DNA of 64,000 nucleotides from Malurus cyaneus samueli. Taxonomy: Eukaryota; Chordata; Aves; Passeriformes; Maluridae. Positions 1-14,879 of the stretch are shown here, piece by piece. The first letter of the stretch is position 1; every line of letters starts with the position of its first letter. The notes below the pieces were generated by a model. That model saw only the letters and a list, made by a program, of their open reading frames with translations, had not been told where the DNA came from and did not search any database. Made by a program: the position numbers and the translations under genes. Where the stretch lies: the NCBI GenBank assembly GCA_009741485.1, contig CM019218.1, positions 29,500,115-29,564,114 on the forward strand, given 5' to 3'.

Positions 1-3000
1 CAACTCCTTGTGATTTGAATGTGCAAATAAAGGAAACCTGTGCTTCATCCTGTAAACTTTAGAAAGAAAAAGAAATTGGTTGTCAGAGGTAACAGAAGTA
101 GGGGGAAGAAAAGGGATCTATAAGATCTTTTACAATAATTTACTTTTTATTTGACACTATAGACACTAAGCTACATTGCTTGCAGCCAAGGAGTTTACAT
201 AGCACTACACTGGGATATAATGAAGAGGTTTTGATGGCTGCAAGTGGGAATTATTTCTTGGAAACTATGGAAATAATTCTGTCATTTTTAAAGACCCAAA
301 AAGTTTTATTTCTGAATTGCTACAAGTTGTACTTTTTACCCTTACTTTGAATTTTAACTTCATTTCATGGTAGCTTATGATCCACAGATTGTTTAACATC
401 TTCTAGGTGCCTACACATTAGCAAGTTCTCACCCATGCTTTAAAATCTAAATTTGTATGTCCTCACCAAGTTTTAAGAAAGTAACTTTAGGAAACACAAT
501 TTGAAAATGTCACACAGGTTTAAAGTTTTTAACACTTCTATCAGGCATGTATTTTAATTAATTAAAATTTAATTTTAAAATTATTTTTCAAGTAACTGAA
601 GATTGATCTGCATAACCATTCTTCTCAATTGAGTATATATGCATCAGAGCAAGATTATGAATTTGAAGCTCCATTTTCATTAACGGAACCAAATATGGTA
701 TTTGCAACCTTTAGACCCTATGCAGTACAGGATTCAAACCTAAACGTTAAAATATCAAATACAATTCCTTAAATTATGTACTTTCATTAGCATGATAGCT
801 TTTTCTGTCATTCAGGAGCAGGATAAGACTTATGCATCATGCTATATTGTACCATTTCCCCTAAGGTACAAACACTAGTTGTAATTGTATAGCATATTTG
901 ACTTTAGTATATATTGTATAATAAAAATTTTCTTTCATTAAGTTTCAACATTGTCCTGTTACTCAAATTTACTCCAGCTTCCATAATTAGCAGCAGGGCA
1001 CAAATTTCTAGTAAGCAGGAACTAACAAATGAAGCAATTTTATTCAGTATCTTTAATTGAAAAAAGATAGTAACTACAATTTTAAGTAAATATATATCAA
1101 ATTGTGTAGTTAAATGTGCATAGAGCATATTTTCCTGGCTAGGCAAAGAGGTACTGAGACTATTTCACTGAACATCCTACTAATCACTAAACAGCAAGAG
1201 TTGACTGTTCCTTAGAGATTGTAATTTCAAAGTTTAAGAATTTTACAAGTTGCAGAAATCATGATGTAAATCCCCCTTCATTTAAATACTAGACTATTAG
1301 AAAAGTCTCTGATTTAAATCACTTTGAATTTGAAAATCCATCTACTCAAGGCTGTCAACAGATGTTTTGCAAGAATTCAGCTCTTCTAATTTCAGATTAG
1401 TTAAAAATTTAGTCCATCTAATCTACTGTGTTTGTAGATGGAAAAAACCTAAGTATTTCTCTGTATATGAGCCACTGTAAAATTTTTCTCTCATTTCTAA
1501 AATCTTTCTCAACAAATGGATAGCATCCTGTTTTTAGGGCACTCGATTTCACACAATTTCATGAGTTCTTATGTTAGAAAGCAAGCTGGTTTTAACTAAA
1601 CACACTGACGGTGTGTGAAAACACAAGACACGAATTCCTGAACTGGTATTTACAATCCATTATTCAGAGTAAGACTCTTATTTTCTAGCCTCTACTGAAG
1701 AAGCAGAATTTCTGCAATTCAGGCTATTTAGCATTCAAAACCAGTTTCCTAAACATCCCATTTTGTATTTTTAACTGTTTGTTATTAAGCATTTAACAGA
1801 TTTCATTCCATATAAATCTCTTCCTTGAATATTAAGTTGTGGCTTTAANTTTTAGTCATACTGGCTTAGTATTTTTCCCAAGAAATAGATAGTGTAGCAT
1901 AATGGGATCATCACCTCATACAGCAATTATAAAACTCTGCAGTATATATTTTGGAGACATAAATATTCTCTTCTGATAGCAGAAGTATTATGTGAAGGAA
2001 GGTCTTTTATATGCCGAATAAGATACAGAAACCCACAGGGTTCTTTAGTGAAGTAATATTAGTGTACAATCTCAGTTATACAAGTTAATGTAAAGCAAAG
2101 TCTCTTCTACACATGTGATTTTCTTACAGTTTTTCACATCCTCTCTTTGTTTCACATTCACACCATCTAAATCAAGAGCCTCAGCCAAGTGCTAATGACA
2201 GCTGTAGTTCCCCAAGGTCCTCACAGGCAACAAAGACACCCACACTGTGGATTGCAATTCAACCCAGCTAAAATTTAAAGATAGAACATTTAGAATTTTG
2301 CATGCTAACTACTGTTTTAAAATGGAAGCCTTTCTGACAACACAGTTAAAATGATACTCAGCCAAAAGAGAATAAATGGAAAAAAGCAGAGATCAATATT
2401 ACAAAAGGAATTTGGCAAGTCACAGAAAAAGCTATAAAATACACAACTTTTCAGAAACTTGCTGTGAAGAAATATATTGAAATATAGAAATGTAAAGACA
2501 TCTAGCTTTAAATAAAAAGACCCATAATGTATCACACTGGTTTAGCATTTCACTGTCTTGCTGTTGTAGTTCATCCCACAAGCTCAATAAAACAGCATGC
2601 CAGTATTGCCACGCATTGGCTTCAAACACTGAGAGACAGCATACCTCTCCAAAAATATCAGGTTTACTACAATTGAAACTGGAATCCTTTCTTGCTTTAA
2701 TCTTTTAATTGTTACAGTTTTAAAGAAAGGCTTAGGTTTGTCTCTTTTTAATAGGACAAAGATTCTAGTGCAATTATGGCAGTACTAAAACTAGAGCATT
2801 AACAGTACCAAAAATTACACAATTTATGGGAATAAGAAAGAAAAGCTGCCAACATTTGTAGTTGTGTGAATTACAAATATGGAATCCTACCTCACAGTCT
2901 CAGGACTACTAAGTCTCCTCAAAGAAAGTTTCCATTTACTGCTTCTGAAATGCTTCTGACCTTTTCAATATACTTGTAAAGGAAAACTCCATTTAAAATC

Positions 3001-6000
3001 TGTGAAACTGTCATTGTCTTTAAGGGAAAGATCCCTCTACACAGGTATAGATAATTGAGTAAGGGTATGGATTGTTGTGCCACATTTCTGTCTCTGCTTG
3101 TGAGATGCCAGAGAAAGAAAATGCTTTAACAGTTCTGTTTGGTAGGGCCTGTTGCCACAAGGCAAGTGCAAAGTTTCTACAGGGAATGTCAGGTTGTAGC
3201 TGTGTTTGTCAGTGTGAACATGTTTTAAGGAGCACTGAAAAAAACAATTTTTAAAAAGAAAGAGACTAATACAAAGTTTTTCTTTACTGAAAAATAGAAG
3301 GGTATTTTGAAATAAGGTAACTGCATCTGGCTCTTGTATTTCCATTCAAAAGGAAAACCCAAAAGCTTTTAGGAAGAATGTGATGAACAACATTGCCCCA
3401 GGCAAAACATTTTATTTGGAGTTTCAAGACTGCCTGCACCCGTTCTTGATTTTGGATAGGGGGTGGGGAACAAAACCATTCAGTAAATACAAGAACAGGA
3501 GTTCAAGCTTGAAACACTCAAATATATGTTACCAGAAAATGCTCATTTACCACACAAAAATAACAATAAAAAAGATGAGACTAAGATAATATGAGTGCTA
3601 ATCTATTGTTACCACTTGATGTTTAGCAGCTGTTTTTACAAAGGCACATTAAAAATTAAAATTATAATATTCCTTTTTTTTTTGTCTAACTCCAAAGGCA
3701 TCTCTCAGAAAGTGTAGTTGCTAAAGTAAACTTCCATTTTGGTTGTTTATTAAAACACACTTTTTCTTCAGGCTTGTCTAATAAAGTAAATGCACAACAG
3801 CAGCAATTACTACATTCTTGCAGGCATGTTAAATTTTATATATTATTACAACCAAAATCTATGTCTTTTACATCTTTGCCAAATTAGAAACAACATAAAC
3901 ATTTTAAGAACAGGTAAGAGAGCAAACCACCCAATTTTTCTTCTGAAGCAATAAGGGAAAACCTCAGTTACCTTCTGCCGCTAACTTTACAATAGTTTTT
4001 AATTCCCTAGGCCTTAGAATGAAAATACATTTCAGCATCTTTGGTTGCTCTTTTCCTCATGTCCTGTAGCAAAGACAACTAAAAAAGTTCATGCATTCAG
4101 AGTGCTGGGGTTCCTTATCATTATGATCCTGGTTCATGTAATCAGAAGCACAGGTATCTGTATCCAAATAAAAAGCAAGGAAGCCCTTATTCAGTTTAGA
4201 AAAACAATAAGTTGATTTGATTGAGAAAACTACAGACCATAAGGTACACAACACATCGCTCTAGGACACATTTCCTTCCCTCCACTTACTAAATTCCTGG
4301 TAAATCCATGCGTGGTAGGTAAGAGGTAGCTGCATGTTTGCAACTACAAGCAACAATGGCATTCAACAGGTCACACAATCACACTGGGCAGGTTCCTGTA
4401 CTTCCTCCTCCTCAGCAAGGAGCACGCCACAAGCCAAGTGACAGATGTACAGGAAATCAGAGCAAACAGCATATACTAAACAGAAGCATACCAGCTTTCC
4501 TGCACCAGGAGCAAAAAATAATCACACTCATGTAGAAGGCTTTATAGTAAAAAGACTCACGGTTCAAAAAATGATGTCTTGATGATAAGAGAGTATTTTA
4601 GTGTTTGAATTTTTCAACCATTTTCTGCTGAATGTTTGCATATGTAATATGCTATTCAAAACAGCTGAGTAAATATTGATTCTAAGAAATTTTGCGTTTA
4701 GAGACATTAAAACAATTCTAGAAACAACAAATAAATTACAAAAATGTAAAATGATACAGCTGTATATAACACAGAAGAAGTTTAATACTTTGCAGTTTGA
4801 AAGTATAGGAGCAGTTAAAATGTATTTTTGCAATAGGAGCAGTTAAAATACATTTTTAAATTAAGCTTGTGACAATCCCATTTATACATGTGACAATAAT
4901 GTACAGCACTGCACAAAAAAGAAAAAAAGTCTAGTATTTCCCCTAGTAAAAGACATGAAAGTACCAAAGGGCTCATGTTTTTCAAAAGTAAGTTATGTAA
5001 ATTTATTGTGCATTTAGGATACAGGTGACTCCGCTGAAGCTGGAGTCTGTCTTTTGCCCATGAAGTCAAAGTTCACATGTCACTCATAAGATCTGAAAGA
5101 TTAATTTACAAAAAGTCTGTGTGATCACATTACAAGGTCAATGGCTTAAACACAAAGCACTGTGTACCCCAGTTGCTTGGAACGTTCTTTACTGCACATT
5201 GGAATGTTTTTGCCCAGTTGCTTTGGTAAAAAAGAACAACCAAAGTTCACAGCTGAGTTTCTGATGAATTGATGATGACATTGTTGGTTTTAAAGGACAC
5301 TACACTACTCTCAGTTATGTGGAATCACAGCTATTGAATCACTAGGCAATGACAGAGTCAAGTGGTTTATGTGCTTCTTCCAGGCAGTTCGGAGAAACCT
5401 ACTTATTCATTAGGCTAATTCAGATAGAGAGTTCCTTTTGAGATATATTGAGAAAAGAACGGATCACATTGTTTGAAACAAAACATAGGAGCTTAGGGTG
5501 AATTATAAATATTTAAAAATCATAACTGCTTTAACCAAAGACACTCACTGCTTAGGTTAACATGGCTTTCCATTAGGCTTCTTATGATTTCAAACTTTTT
5601 ACAGACTTCCAGGATAGAAGGGGAAATTATTCAAATGGTATTCAAATGGTACCAAGGACCAGACTGAAAAACAATTTATATATCAAACTAAAACAAGGAT
5701 AGCATATGTTCATAGAAAGCTACACATCTCTGAAAACATACAGAGCTGCAGCAGTTTCCAGCACTATTATACTGCACAAGACGCCATAAAAGGAAACTAG
5801 AAAAGATGGAAATTCCACATATCTGCTTTACTAATGCTAAGAGCAATAACAAGAACATAAACATCTAACCTATTGTTTCAGACATAAAAGTGTATGTAAA
5901 TATGGGTTGGATACAGCTACAATCTGGAAGGATGATGCTGTGTAAGAGTATATCCTTTCCAATGAGACTACACATATGTATACCAACCAGCCTGACTTGC

Positions 6001-9000
6001 ACAATTGGAGAGTTATATTTAATTCCTAAGAGGAATGAGTTTTAATTAAGAAAGCCACATAATGGAACTGAGCCACACAATGATATTCTATCCTTTCCAG
6101 AGACATCAGAAATTCATTCCTTCTGGAATTTTAAGAATGAATTGTTGTGGATCTCACTGGTCTGCCTGGCAAGAGACACAATTGACTTGCTCTTGCCTTA
6201 TGGAATCTATTCATGTGTGTATCCCCTTACATTACTAGGCACCACCTCATACAGGAATTATTCAAATACCCTTGATGCATCTGACACAGACGATGTTTTA
6301 TTTTATGCATTATTGGAAGAATATTCCTTACATGGGTGAGTAATTTGTAGCTTTATGTAAGCCAGTTTAATATTGGCTACTGGGAGCTATGGGCTGTCAG
6401 GCACCATCCAATAAAAAAACATAAAATGGAACACAGAGAGAATAACAAGGCAAGGGACATGACATAGGTACTTTTGTATTTTATCCTCAAGTCACGCATG
6501 GGAAAAAGGATTAAGGTACTTCAGTCTCCCTACTCAGAGCTGGAAGTGCTAAGCACTATGTCCCAACATCCTGCACCTTTTTAGGCATAGTCTCTTTGGC
6601 TTGGCTTGCTCCACAAGACAGAGCACCATTTCATCAACAGCCATGAACAGTACTGCACCAAATCTATTTTACAGCTGACTGAGGATGGATAGATTTCTTT
6701 TAGAAGACCACACATTTAGTTTGAAACAGTGGGCTAACAAAGAATTAAATTAAGTTCCCCCATTGCCAAGCAAATGTTTGAACTATGAGACAAATCGAGT
6801 AATTAGAAGAGCTCTTCCTAGTTTTAAACACAAATGTTTCAAAAGTGCCTAGCTTTACAAAGTTCTTCTATGTTTCAGATCGTAAGAAGACAAAAGAACC
6901 TGAGTGAAGCCCACCTTAAAAAAACCAAACTCCAGAAAGGGTGAGTCCACAGACGTTTGGGTTTTGAGTTTGTTTTTTTTTCCTCTTATAAGTTAGCCTT
7001 AGGCTGTTCCCAGCTCAGTAAACTGGCTGCTCTGAATATTATTCTAAACCCACATAATCCTCACCCTGAACTGCAGAGAAAGCCCAGGAATTAACATACA
7101 TTCACTCAATACAGCTTTAACTGACTTGCCCAAGGTGGGAGGGCAGAATGTGCTAAGCCACTATACCTACCTCTCTTTCACCATGTTCCTAGAATAAAAA
7201 TTCACATCTTGTTATTAAAAAAACCCACAAAATAGAAAAAAAGGCTCAGTAATGAAAAGGAATCAGTGATTTCAGTCTCTCTCTCTAGCTTGATTTATAT
7301 CTCTGTATGTGGAATGGGGCAAGCTTGTATGCATGTACCTACTATGTACCCTAATGAGTTAATTAAATCATTTACTGGCTTATTCACAAAACTACAAATA
7401 TTGGGATGGGCACAAGAAAAGACTACAAATGAAATCAGTACAAAGTAATAAAGTATTAAGAATAAATCCGTAAGTGAAGTGAATGTGTAGAATGCAAATT
7501 CCTACTCTGCAGTATTTTAAATAATTAAAAATTTTTGTAAAATCCCAATATTTGACTCTAGGACATGCAAAAAAAAATCTGGATCACTGTATCTTCCAAA
7601 ACCACAAAATAGACCCATATGTTCATGAAAAAAAACATATGGGAAAAAAATCAATCTTTTAAAAATGTTCAGGAATAACAAGACTCATCAAAGAATTCTA
7701 ATAATTTCTATAATGAGAAACTTAAGATTTATTGTTCTCATGACACAGGAAAAAAATTCAAGCTTTAAAAGGCTACTCAAGGAAAAACAAAAGAAGCGGT
7801 GGATATTTGGTAATAAAAGCAAATATAATGAGGTAAGAACTAGAAGGACAGCTTTCCATCTACAAATGCAGAACAGAGGAACAGTATGTAGTTGGGAGTT
7901 TTACCAGAAAGGAATCTTTTGGCTTCTGGACAGCTGTGAGGGGCTCTATTGCCCATGCAAAAAGGGGAATCCTCTAACAAAGTGGAGGAGTGAAAGCCTA
8001 GCCACGCTCCTAGTGCTTACATCTGGTTATAGCTACAGTATAAACACACACCTGAAGTCTGAGCACTGCACAAAAGGTGCCAACAGATCCTGAGACAACA
8101 GTGGCAGTCAAGGAACTAACAATACATCTTATTCAATCTCTCATCCTAATACAAAATGAACCTGATCCTAGATTCAAAAAACACCTGTGGCAATTCTGAA
8201 GTTGCTGCAAATTAAACAAGGAGTTTAACCGAGTTGATAAATTTCAATTGCTACTAGAAGTTCAATATACAGTTTCTATCATGCAGGAAATAAAGACCAA
8301 AGATACTGTACCCATAAAAGGGTAAATTATGTTTACAATCCAATTTCTGTTCCTGGCTTTTCTATATAATTGTTTTCTGTTCAGCCACTTACATCTCAGT
8401 TTATTCTATTTGAAAAAAATGCTATTAAAGGGACAAAACAGTTCAGTCAAAAGCTTGATTGGAAAACTGAGTTCCTTTAATAGAATATTATGAAGCAAGA
8501 AAGGACACTAATATGGGCAAATCATGCAATATTGTATATGCTAAAAATGAGAACTCAGACCTACAAATCTTTTTGCACAATGCTGTGTTTTTATTCATAC
8601 AAGTGATCAAAAAACTGAGATTACAGCAGAAAAAAAACATAGACTTCAAGAAAAGTAAGGACAAAAACCAGTCAAACAATGAAGAGGAAATTGCATTCTG
8701 TATTTCTTCTGAAATTAGACACAGTAGGACATCTCAAGTGATTAAATTTTACATTATTTGAACAGTAAAGCAAAATATTATATTGACAGCCATGTAAGAT
8801 TACTATAAAATATTGGAAAGAGGAAAACGCTGATGAACAGAGCTAAAAACAAGGGGTGACATACCTCACAAAACTGAAGGAATGTTTAATTCTATCTCCT
8901 CAATTATTACTGCCTTCATTACATATTTCATGTAATTTAGGACCATACTCTTATGCTACCATTTTCTCTTCACTTACCTCACACAAAGAAAAATAACATA

Positions 9001-10163
9001 AGCAGAAAGTCTATGGTCTATTCATCAGCACTCATTTTCTAATCTCTGCATATGCATTGACACAGACTGTAATCACGCCTGATTTATTAGTGCAGTTCAG
9101 TGACTCCTTTATTGCTATTTAATCCTGACTGCTATATATCCTACAATTACTAACTATCTACACAGCACCTATTGCACAGTATGTCTGGCACTGTAAAAGT
9201 ACTGAACTGTAATTAAAATTACAGCATTGCTAAACATACTAAAAACATTGTTAAAGGTGAGTGCCAATGGTAACTTTCTGAAGGGGATTAGCTTGGACAT
9301 CGCATAGTACTACCTGAAAAGAACATTACATTTCAAGCATATGAACATTTCAGATGGAAAATATCAGAAGGTAAAGCCAAGGCATACTGATATGCTCTTT
9401 GCACCTGCAGGTTTCAGTGTTCCTGTCATAACTATGAGGAGTTTGAGCAGAGCCACAGACAATATCCAGATGTGAGATTATCTGATGCATCTTTTAATAG
9501 CACCAAGGAACTCACAGCCTATGAAAGGTAAAGGGTAAAAGGATTTTAAAAATACCTTTTCCTTTTTAATTTTGGCATGTTCAAAGGTTGCTTGGGGGCA
9601 AGGTGCTTCAAAACCACTTCAGGGTGGTCCACTGTAGTTTAATTCTCCTGCTTATCACCCTCCTTGGCATCAACACATAAGAGAAATTCCTTTAAAGCAG
9701 TATTAAATACTTGTTTGTCTTTCCCTGCTTCAGAGGATTTTTTTCATGTAAATCACAAGACCTTTAGCGTTCATCTTTATCCTCTAGTACCTTTACCCAG
9801 GATACTTTCTCAAAAAAAGATAAATATAGCTAAACAAAATTCCACTCTTTAAATTTTCAGACATGTACCTTATCCCAACCTTGCCAAAAGTCAAGGCTTG
9901 CTATCATGTAACTCGTAGTTATAACGTGAAGTATGGTATCCATATGCATGCTAACCAAAAACCTCATATTTTTGCTTTTAATGCATTTCCTCCTTTCTTC
10001 ATAAACATTAAGAATACTGGGTTTGTCTGGTTTTCAATATGAAACAGTAAACCAGTAACAGTATATTCAATAAAATAATAAAAAATAAATAGCAAAATCA
10101 TTTGGTTGAAAGAAGCTAGAATGAGTAGGTATCAAATAGTCAGATTTCTTCAAAGATACAAAC
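1..10163. other. AT-rich DNA, no gene recognised
   Basis: Only short open frames (up to about 142 codons, at 7665-8093) are present, and none resembles a known family. One ambiguous base lies at 1849. The last FSIP1 exon(s) or THBS1 sequence could lie in or left of this stretch, but neither was recognised. Confidence 0.6.
4805..4860. repeat. 28-bp tandem duplication
   Basis: ATAGGAGCAGTTAAAATGTA and its following 8 bases are repeated once immediately, with a few changes in the 3' half of the second copy. Confidence 0.85.
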
Positions 10164-10435
10164 TCATCATAGAATCATAGGATTATAGCATAATTAAGGT
10201 ACGAAGGGATCTTTGGAGACTGCCTGGTCCAAATACCCTGCTTAAAGCAGAATCAGCTAGAGTAGGCTGATCAGGCCATGTCCAGCCAGGTTCCAGATGT
10301 CTTTGGGGATGAAGACTCCACAACCTCTTAGTCACCTGTTCCAGTGTTCAATCACTCTCAAAGGTTTCAGGGTTTTCCCCTTTATGTTTAAAAGAAACAT
10401 CTTGTATTCCAGTTTGCACCCATCTCTTTATTTTC
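10164..10435 (-). mobile_element. CR1 LINE 3'-end fragment
   Basis: Starts with the inverted CR1 terminus TCATAGAATCATAGGATTATAG and continues with a diverged 'agggatctttggagac...tggtccaaat' body, then 'cacaacctcttagtcacctgttccagtg' as in avian CR1 tails. The terminal repeat at the left end places the element on the minus strand. It is badly diverged and non-coding. Confidence 0.9.
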
Positions 10436-13400
10436 TGAAGGAAAAGATACTAAAATAATGCTTACTAAGCATGATTTGTGAGCTAGTTTCCACCAATTGC
10501 ATTCTGAGTCTAGTTAAACTTCAATAACCCCGAAATACTCACAAAGGAGTGTCTGAAAAGCATTCACACAATGCCTGGAATTTAACACTCTTAACCAACA
10601 CAAGATTTTAAAGCTCTTTCTTAAAAAATTCAAACAATATGTGCCATCATCAATAAGTGCAAGGAAGACTATCTCCCATTTTATCTTCTAACACCAAGTC
10701 AATTAATTTTCCTTTAACAGTCTCGGTAAATCACCACAACAGTTTAACGACACATTGCTCACAAACGTCTTCTGGGCTTGCTAAAATCACTATTTACTTG
10801 ACTGTTCTAAAAAAGGTAAAACTGTTCTAAAAAAGCTAAAAATCATCAGCCAGTTGCTGTGTTTCATAAGACAGCTAACAATACGAAGATTCAAAAAAAA
10901 CCAGACAAACATGGAAGAATGGATGAAATTCATCTGAATTTTACACTGGAGTTTGTTGTCAAGTCAAACATTTATGAAGAACTGTTTAGTACAAAACTGT
11001 TCTTTGTCAAACACATGAAAGAAATGTCTCAGTCTAAAGCTGTGTATGGATTGCCATCCAGTGTGATGGCTGCTGTTTGTGAAACCACATATAAACTATC
11101 TTGAAAGTTGTTAGAAGGAAAACCATGGCAACAGAGAACTCAAGGTAGGCCAGCTATGGTGGAATCTACTTATGGTCTCCAGAGAGCATGTGCAGTCCAT
11201 GGTGAATCCACTCGAATGGCGGCTCCATTATTATTAACATCACTGCCACAGTCATAGTTCCAATGTCGACTGAGAGATGGCAGAGGGTGATACAATGTTC
11301 ATATTCTTAATATTTTATTAACCCATACAGAAAATCCAAACTTCTGTTTTATCTCCCCACCCCCTCGGGACAAGGAGTCCTCTCTGCCAGTCTTGCTGAT
11401 CAAGACCCTCAAACATTCTTTTTTTACCAAACATTTTAGGGGCAGCTGATTCACCAAGCACTTACTGGACTTGTGCTAAATACCATGTCTGTTCCCACAC
11501 CACACAGGCAAGGGACTTAACAGCCACAGCCTCCTCCAGTTCACAGTGATTCTTTCTTCAAACACAAAGAACAAGCCCCACATGGCAAGTTAGGGAAAAC
11601 TCCAGAGATTTCTAGTATAGCAGTCTAGACATACAACATCTGCACAATAAAACTAAATCGATACTTGCTGTATCCCATCATGAAATCCAAATGAATCATA
11701 GAGAATCATCAAGCTCAAAGATTATTACAAGCCTCTTAGTCTTGGCTAAAAACTCTGATTTTATTCACAAAACTATAAAATAATACTCAGTCAACTCCTT
11801 CATTACCCCTTTTGCTTTTTTTCCTATATCCTTTTTCAAATATTAGTACAAAAATGAGAAGTTTGCTTCACTGATTACTAAGTCTGTGAGTTTTCTTTGA
11901 CAATGAAAATTTCCTAGATGTGCCTTAGCAGACCAACAATTGGATTTAAAACTGGATTTAATGATTGAGGAAATACTCTTCTGTATCAGTTACATTTTTT
12001 CCTAAGTGATTCACCCTATAACAATAAGTGAACAAATGCAATAACATTAAAAAAACAATTCTAGGTCTCAGGTTCAGTTAATACTGCATAACTTGAGATG
12101 CAAAGCATTTTTACTTTAATTGAGGCTTCATGACTGCTCTAAGCATCAAATCCATTCTTAATGCTTTCAAATGAAAAGAATTAAAAATCAAATTAAAGAT
12201 AAAATAGATCAAAGAAAACACGTACTTGGTAATGCTATATACACTGTTAATATACGATTAAAAATAAATTACACTACACAGTATCTCTTGATCTACTTTC
12301 ATAAATGAATGTTTATTTCAATTCTCTTCTTTACTAATTGAGGATGTTTTACAGGCACTTCACAGATGACTCTTACTGGACTGCATTCAGATATAACATA
12401 GTTTGTATTCAGCATTCCCAGGTAAAGACGTACTGATAATCTAGAGCAACTACCCTCCCCATGTCTTATTCAACATATCTACTCCAGGTCCTGCAATAAC
12501 CAATTCTTTTGATGATTGCAGTTTGCCTATTACTATTGTCTGTGACTGCATCTAGCTCTAACTTTTATGAAATTCTGTGACATCTTCTCTTGCCTACATA
12601 GAAAATTCAACATCTTGAATAGAAACATGAAAAATCACCTAGAATACACTATGAAAGATCTCCTATTCCAAGCCCTCCAGAAATATTTAACTATCCTCAT
12701 GCCATTTCCAATTCAGCTTTTGTCTAATCTCTTTTCATGCTCTTCGTGGATGTATGTTACTTAGAAACCCAAGCTATTTATTGCTTTCTTAATATCTAAT
12801 CTGGATTTTTTTTGTTCTTCAAATAAAGCACAATTTGTCTTTTCACTATGGAAACAACATCCTTCATTCCACTTTGCCGAAGTGCATACTTGAAGACTGC
12901 TACCACATCCTCCCAAGAGTTCTCTCATTCATTCCTACTCACCCCAGGTCTTTCCATATTGATGCAGTTATTTTCTAGGTCTGTGATCTAGGCATCTAGT
13001 TTGACGCTCTCCTCTGCTCTGTCACCAAACAGTCCACTGCTCTTTTACTAAGGTTTGCATAACAGAATATGGGATTCTAACTGAGACTCAACAAACCTGC
13101 ACAGAACAGAAATATATCTTTTTTTATACATTAGAGTATGATGGTTCACATTTTTTGCAACATGACTCAGGCAGTTCAGGAATCTCCTATAAACCTGAGA
13201 AGTCATCCACCTAAACATGTATTGTCCTTCATATTTGTGCTGTTATTTGTAATCACAGCACCATAATGAACTGTATCCAAACTATTTTTGGGCCATTCTT
13301 ATACAATATTCATTTTTTTTTTTTTAAAACACTGGCACATCTGTCAAATTCATGCTACCAAAAAAACAATTAGCAAATATTTAATTTCAATTTCCAGGTC

Positions 13401-14879
13401 ACAGATGAAAATTCAGAATAAAACTGAGTCAAGTAAAAATCCCTCCAGTTACGTTTCACTGACTTTTCCACCATGATCAATTAATGTGTCTAGCCTGCTT
13501 GTATAAATAGATTTGAACCTAACTTCAATCTACTGCTTCTATCTAAATGGCCTCTGCTACACGCAGAGAAGGCATAGGGAGAAGTCCTTTTTCTTGATAT
13601 TATTTTTCTTGACACTATTTTTCTTTACAAATCTCTTTGCTGTTTCATCCTTGTTATTTTTTCCTTCCTTTTAAAAAATAAGGACTATTTTGCCATTTCC
13701 AGTCTCTCAGTAACCAGTCTTGCAGCCATCTTTGATTTTGACTATTTCTGAGATTTCTTCTTGAAGTAATTTAAGTCTAATGAGGCCCATCAAACAGATA
13801 ATTTTAAAAAAAAAAACAGTCTATGCAGAGATTCTACCTTACTTGGGGGAGGATTTTTTGATATGGATAGAGATGCTAGTTTGTTAATACAAGAAACAGT
13901 AAGGTTAACACTTGCATACAATCTTTTTAGCAAACAGTGATGTAAAAAAAAACAACAAAACTCCACACAAACTTCCAAACAAACTTTGTCCTTAGCATGA
14001 CTTAAAATAGTTAGGTCCTCCTTTTAGTAGAAGGATCTTCTAACATAGAATGTTGTTTCTTTGACATATTTTGCTTATTTCAGTGGCTATGAGCCTTAGC
14101 ATTTATGAAAATCTCCCTCTAAACTGATCTTTTTCTTTTATATTTGTCCCTATCACCTTACTAATGGAAGATTATTTTCCCTTTTCATATACTGTCTTAG
14201 TATGTTTGAAATCAACAAATGAGTTCCAAGCCTTCTTTTGCAACTGGATTACCTTAACTTCTGACCTTTCACTTTTCAAATGAGTTTGAAAGTTGAGGGG
14301 GGGGTAGGAGGTTTGTTGTTTTTTGAAAAGCTTTCCTTTCAATCTTTATTCCCTTGAGAAGTTTAGTCCTATTAGTTCTCAGAGTCTGCTTCTTGACATC
14401 CACTGTTTCTATTTTGTTTTCTTTCCTAAACATTGTGAGTACCATCATTTCACTGTCACATCAATCAAGTTGCCTTTCACTTAGCCATTCCTAGCTGGTT
14501 TCTCACTATTTAAACCTACATCTATAGAAACTTTCCAGCAAGTTTCTTTCATTTTCCTTCTAAAAAAAGAAAAACCAAAACACTATGACATTATTAAAAC
14601 TAAGAAAATTCATCAGTGAATGCCTGTTAAACTTAGTCTATTATACCTTTCTCAAAGGCTATCTGGGTAATTAAACATTTTGTCACACCACCAAATCCTA
14701 GATTGCTTTGTAAACCGCTTACAAAATTCTGCATACACCTAATGATCTTCTGTGGTGATCTGGTCATTTTGACTTTATCTTGTTTTCCTTTCAGACATTA
14801 ACAGCTCATACAGTACATCAAGATTCCCCTAAATTTTTGATATGTATGCTTTTCTCTTCTGATTCTTTGGCCTGACATG
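10436..14879. other. Non-coding stretch between CR1 copies
   Basis: No exon recognised. The part at about 11.1-11.65 kb is less AT-rich than its surroundings ('gaatggcggctcc', 'ccccaccccctcggg') and may be an old unclassified element. Confidence 0.5.
10801..10840. repeat. 20-bp tandem duplication
   Basis: ACTGTTCTAAAAAAGGTAAA is repeated immediately with one G-to-C change. Confidence 0.9.

Noticed and set aside
3900..3960. Minus-strand SEEKLGGLLSYLFLK, resembling the mammalian FSIP1 C-terminal SEEQLKCLLDECILK
   Set aside because: Stops lie close on both sides, the flanking residues do not match and no usable splice pair surrounds it; judged coincidental.
7665..8093. 142-codon plus-strand open frame
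   Set aside because: No family resemblance, no conserved splice context, and roughly one frame of this size is expected by chance in 64 kb of this composition.
11100..11650. Block less AT-rich than its surroundings, considered as an LTR
   Set aside because: No terminal repeats, target duplication or recognisable internal sequence; kept only as a compositional note.
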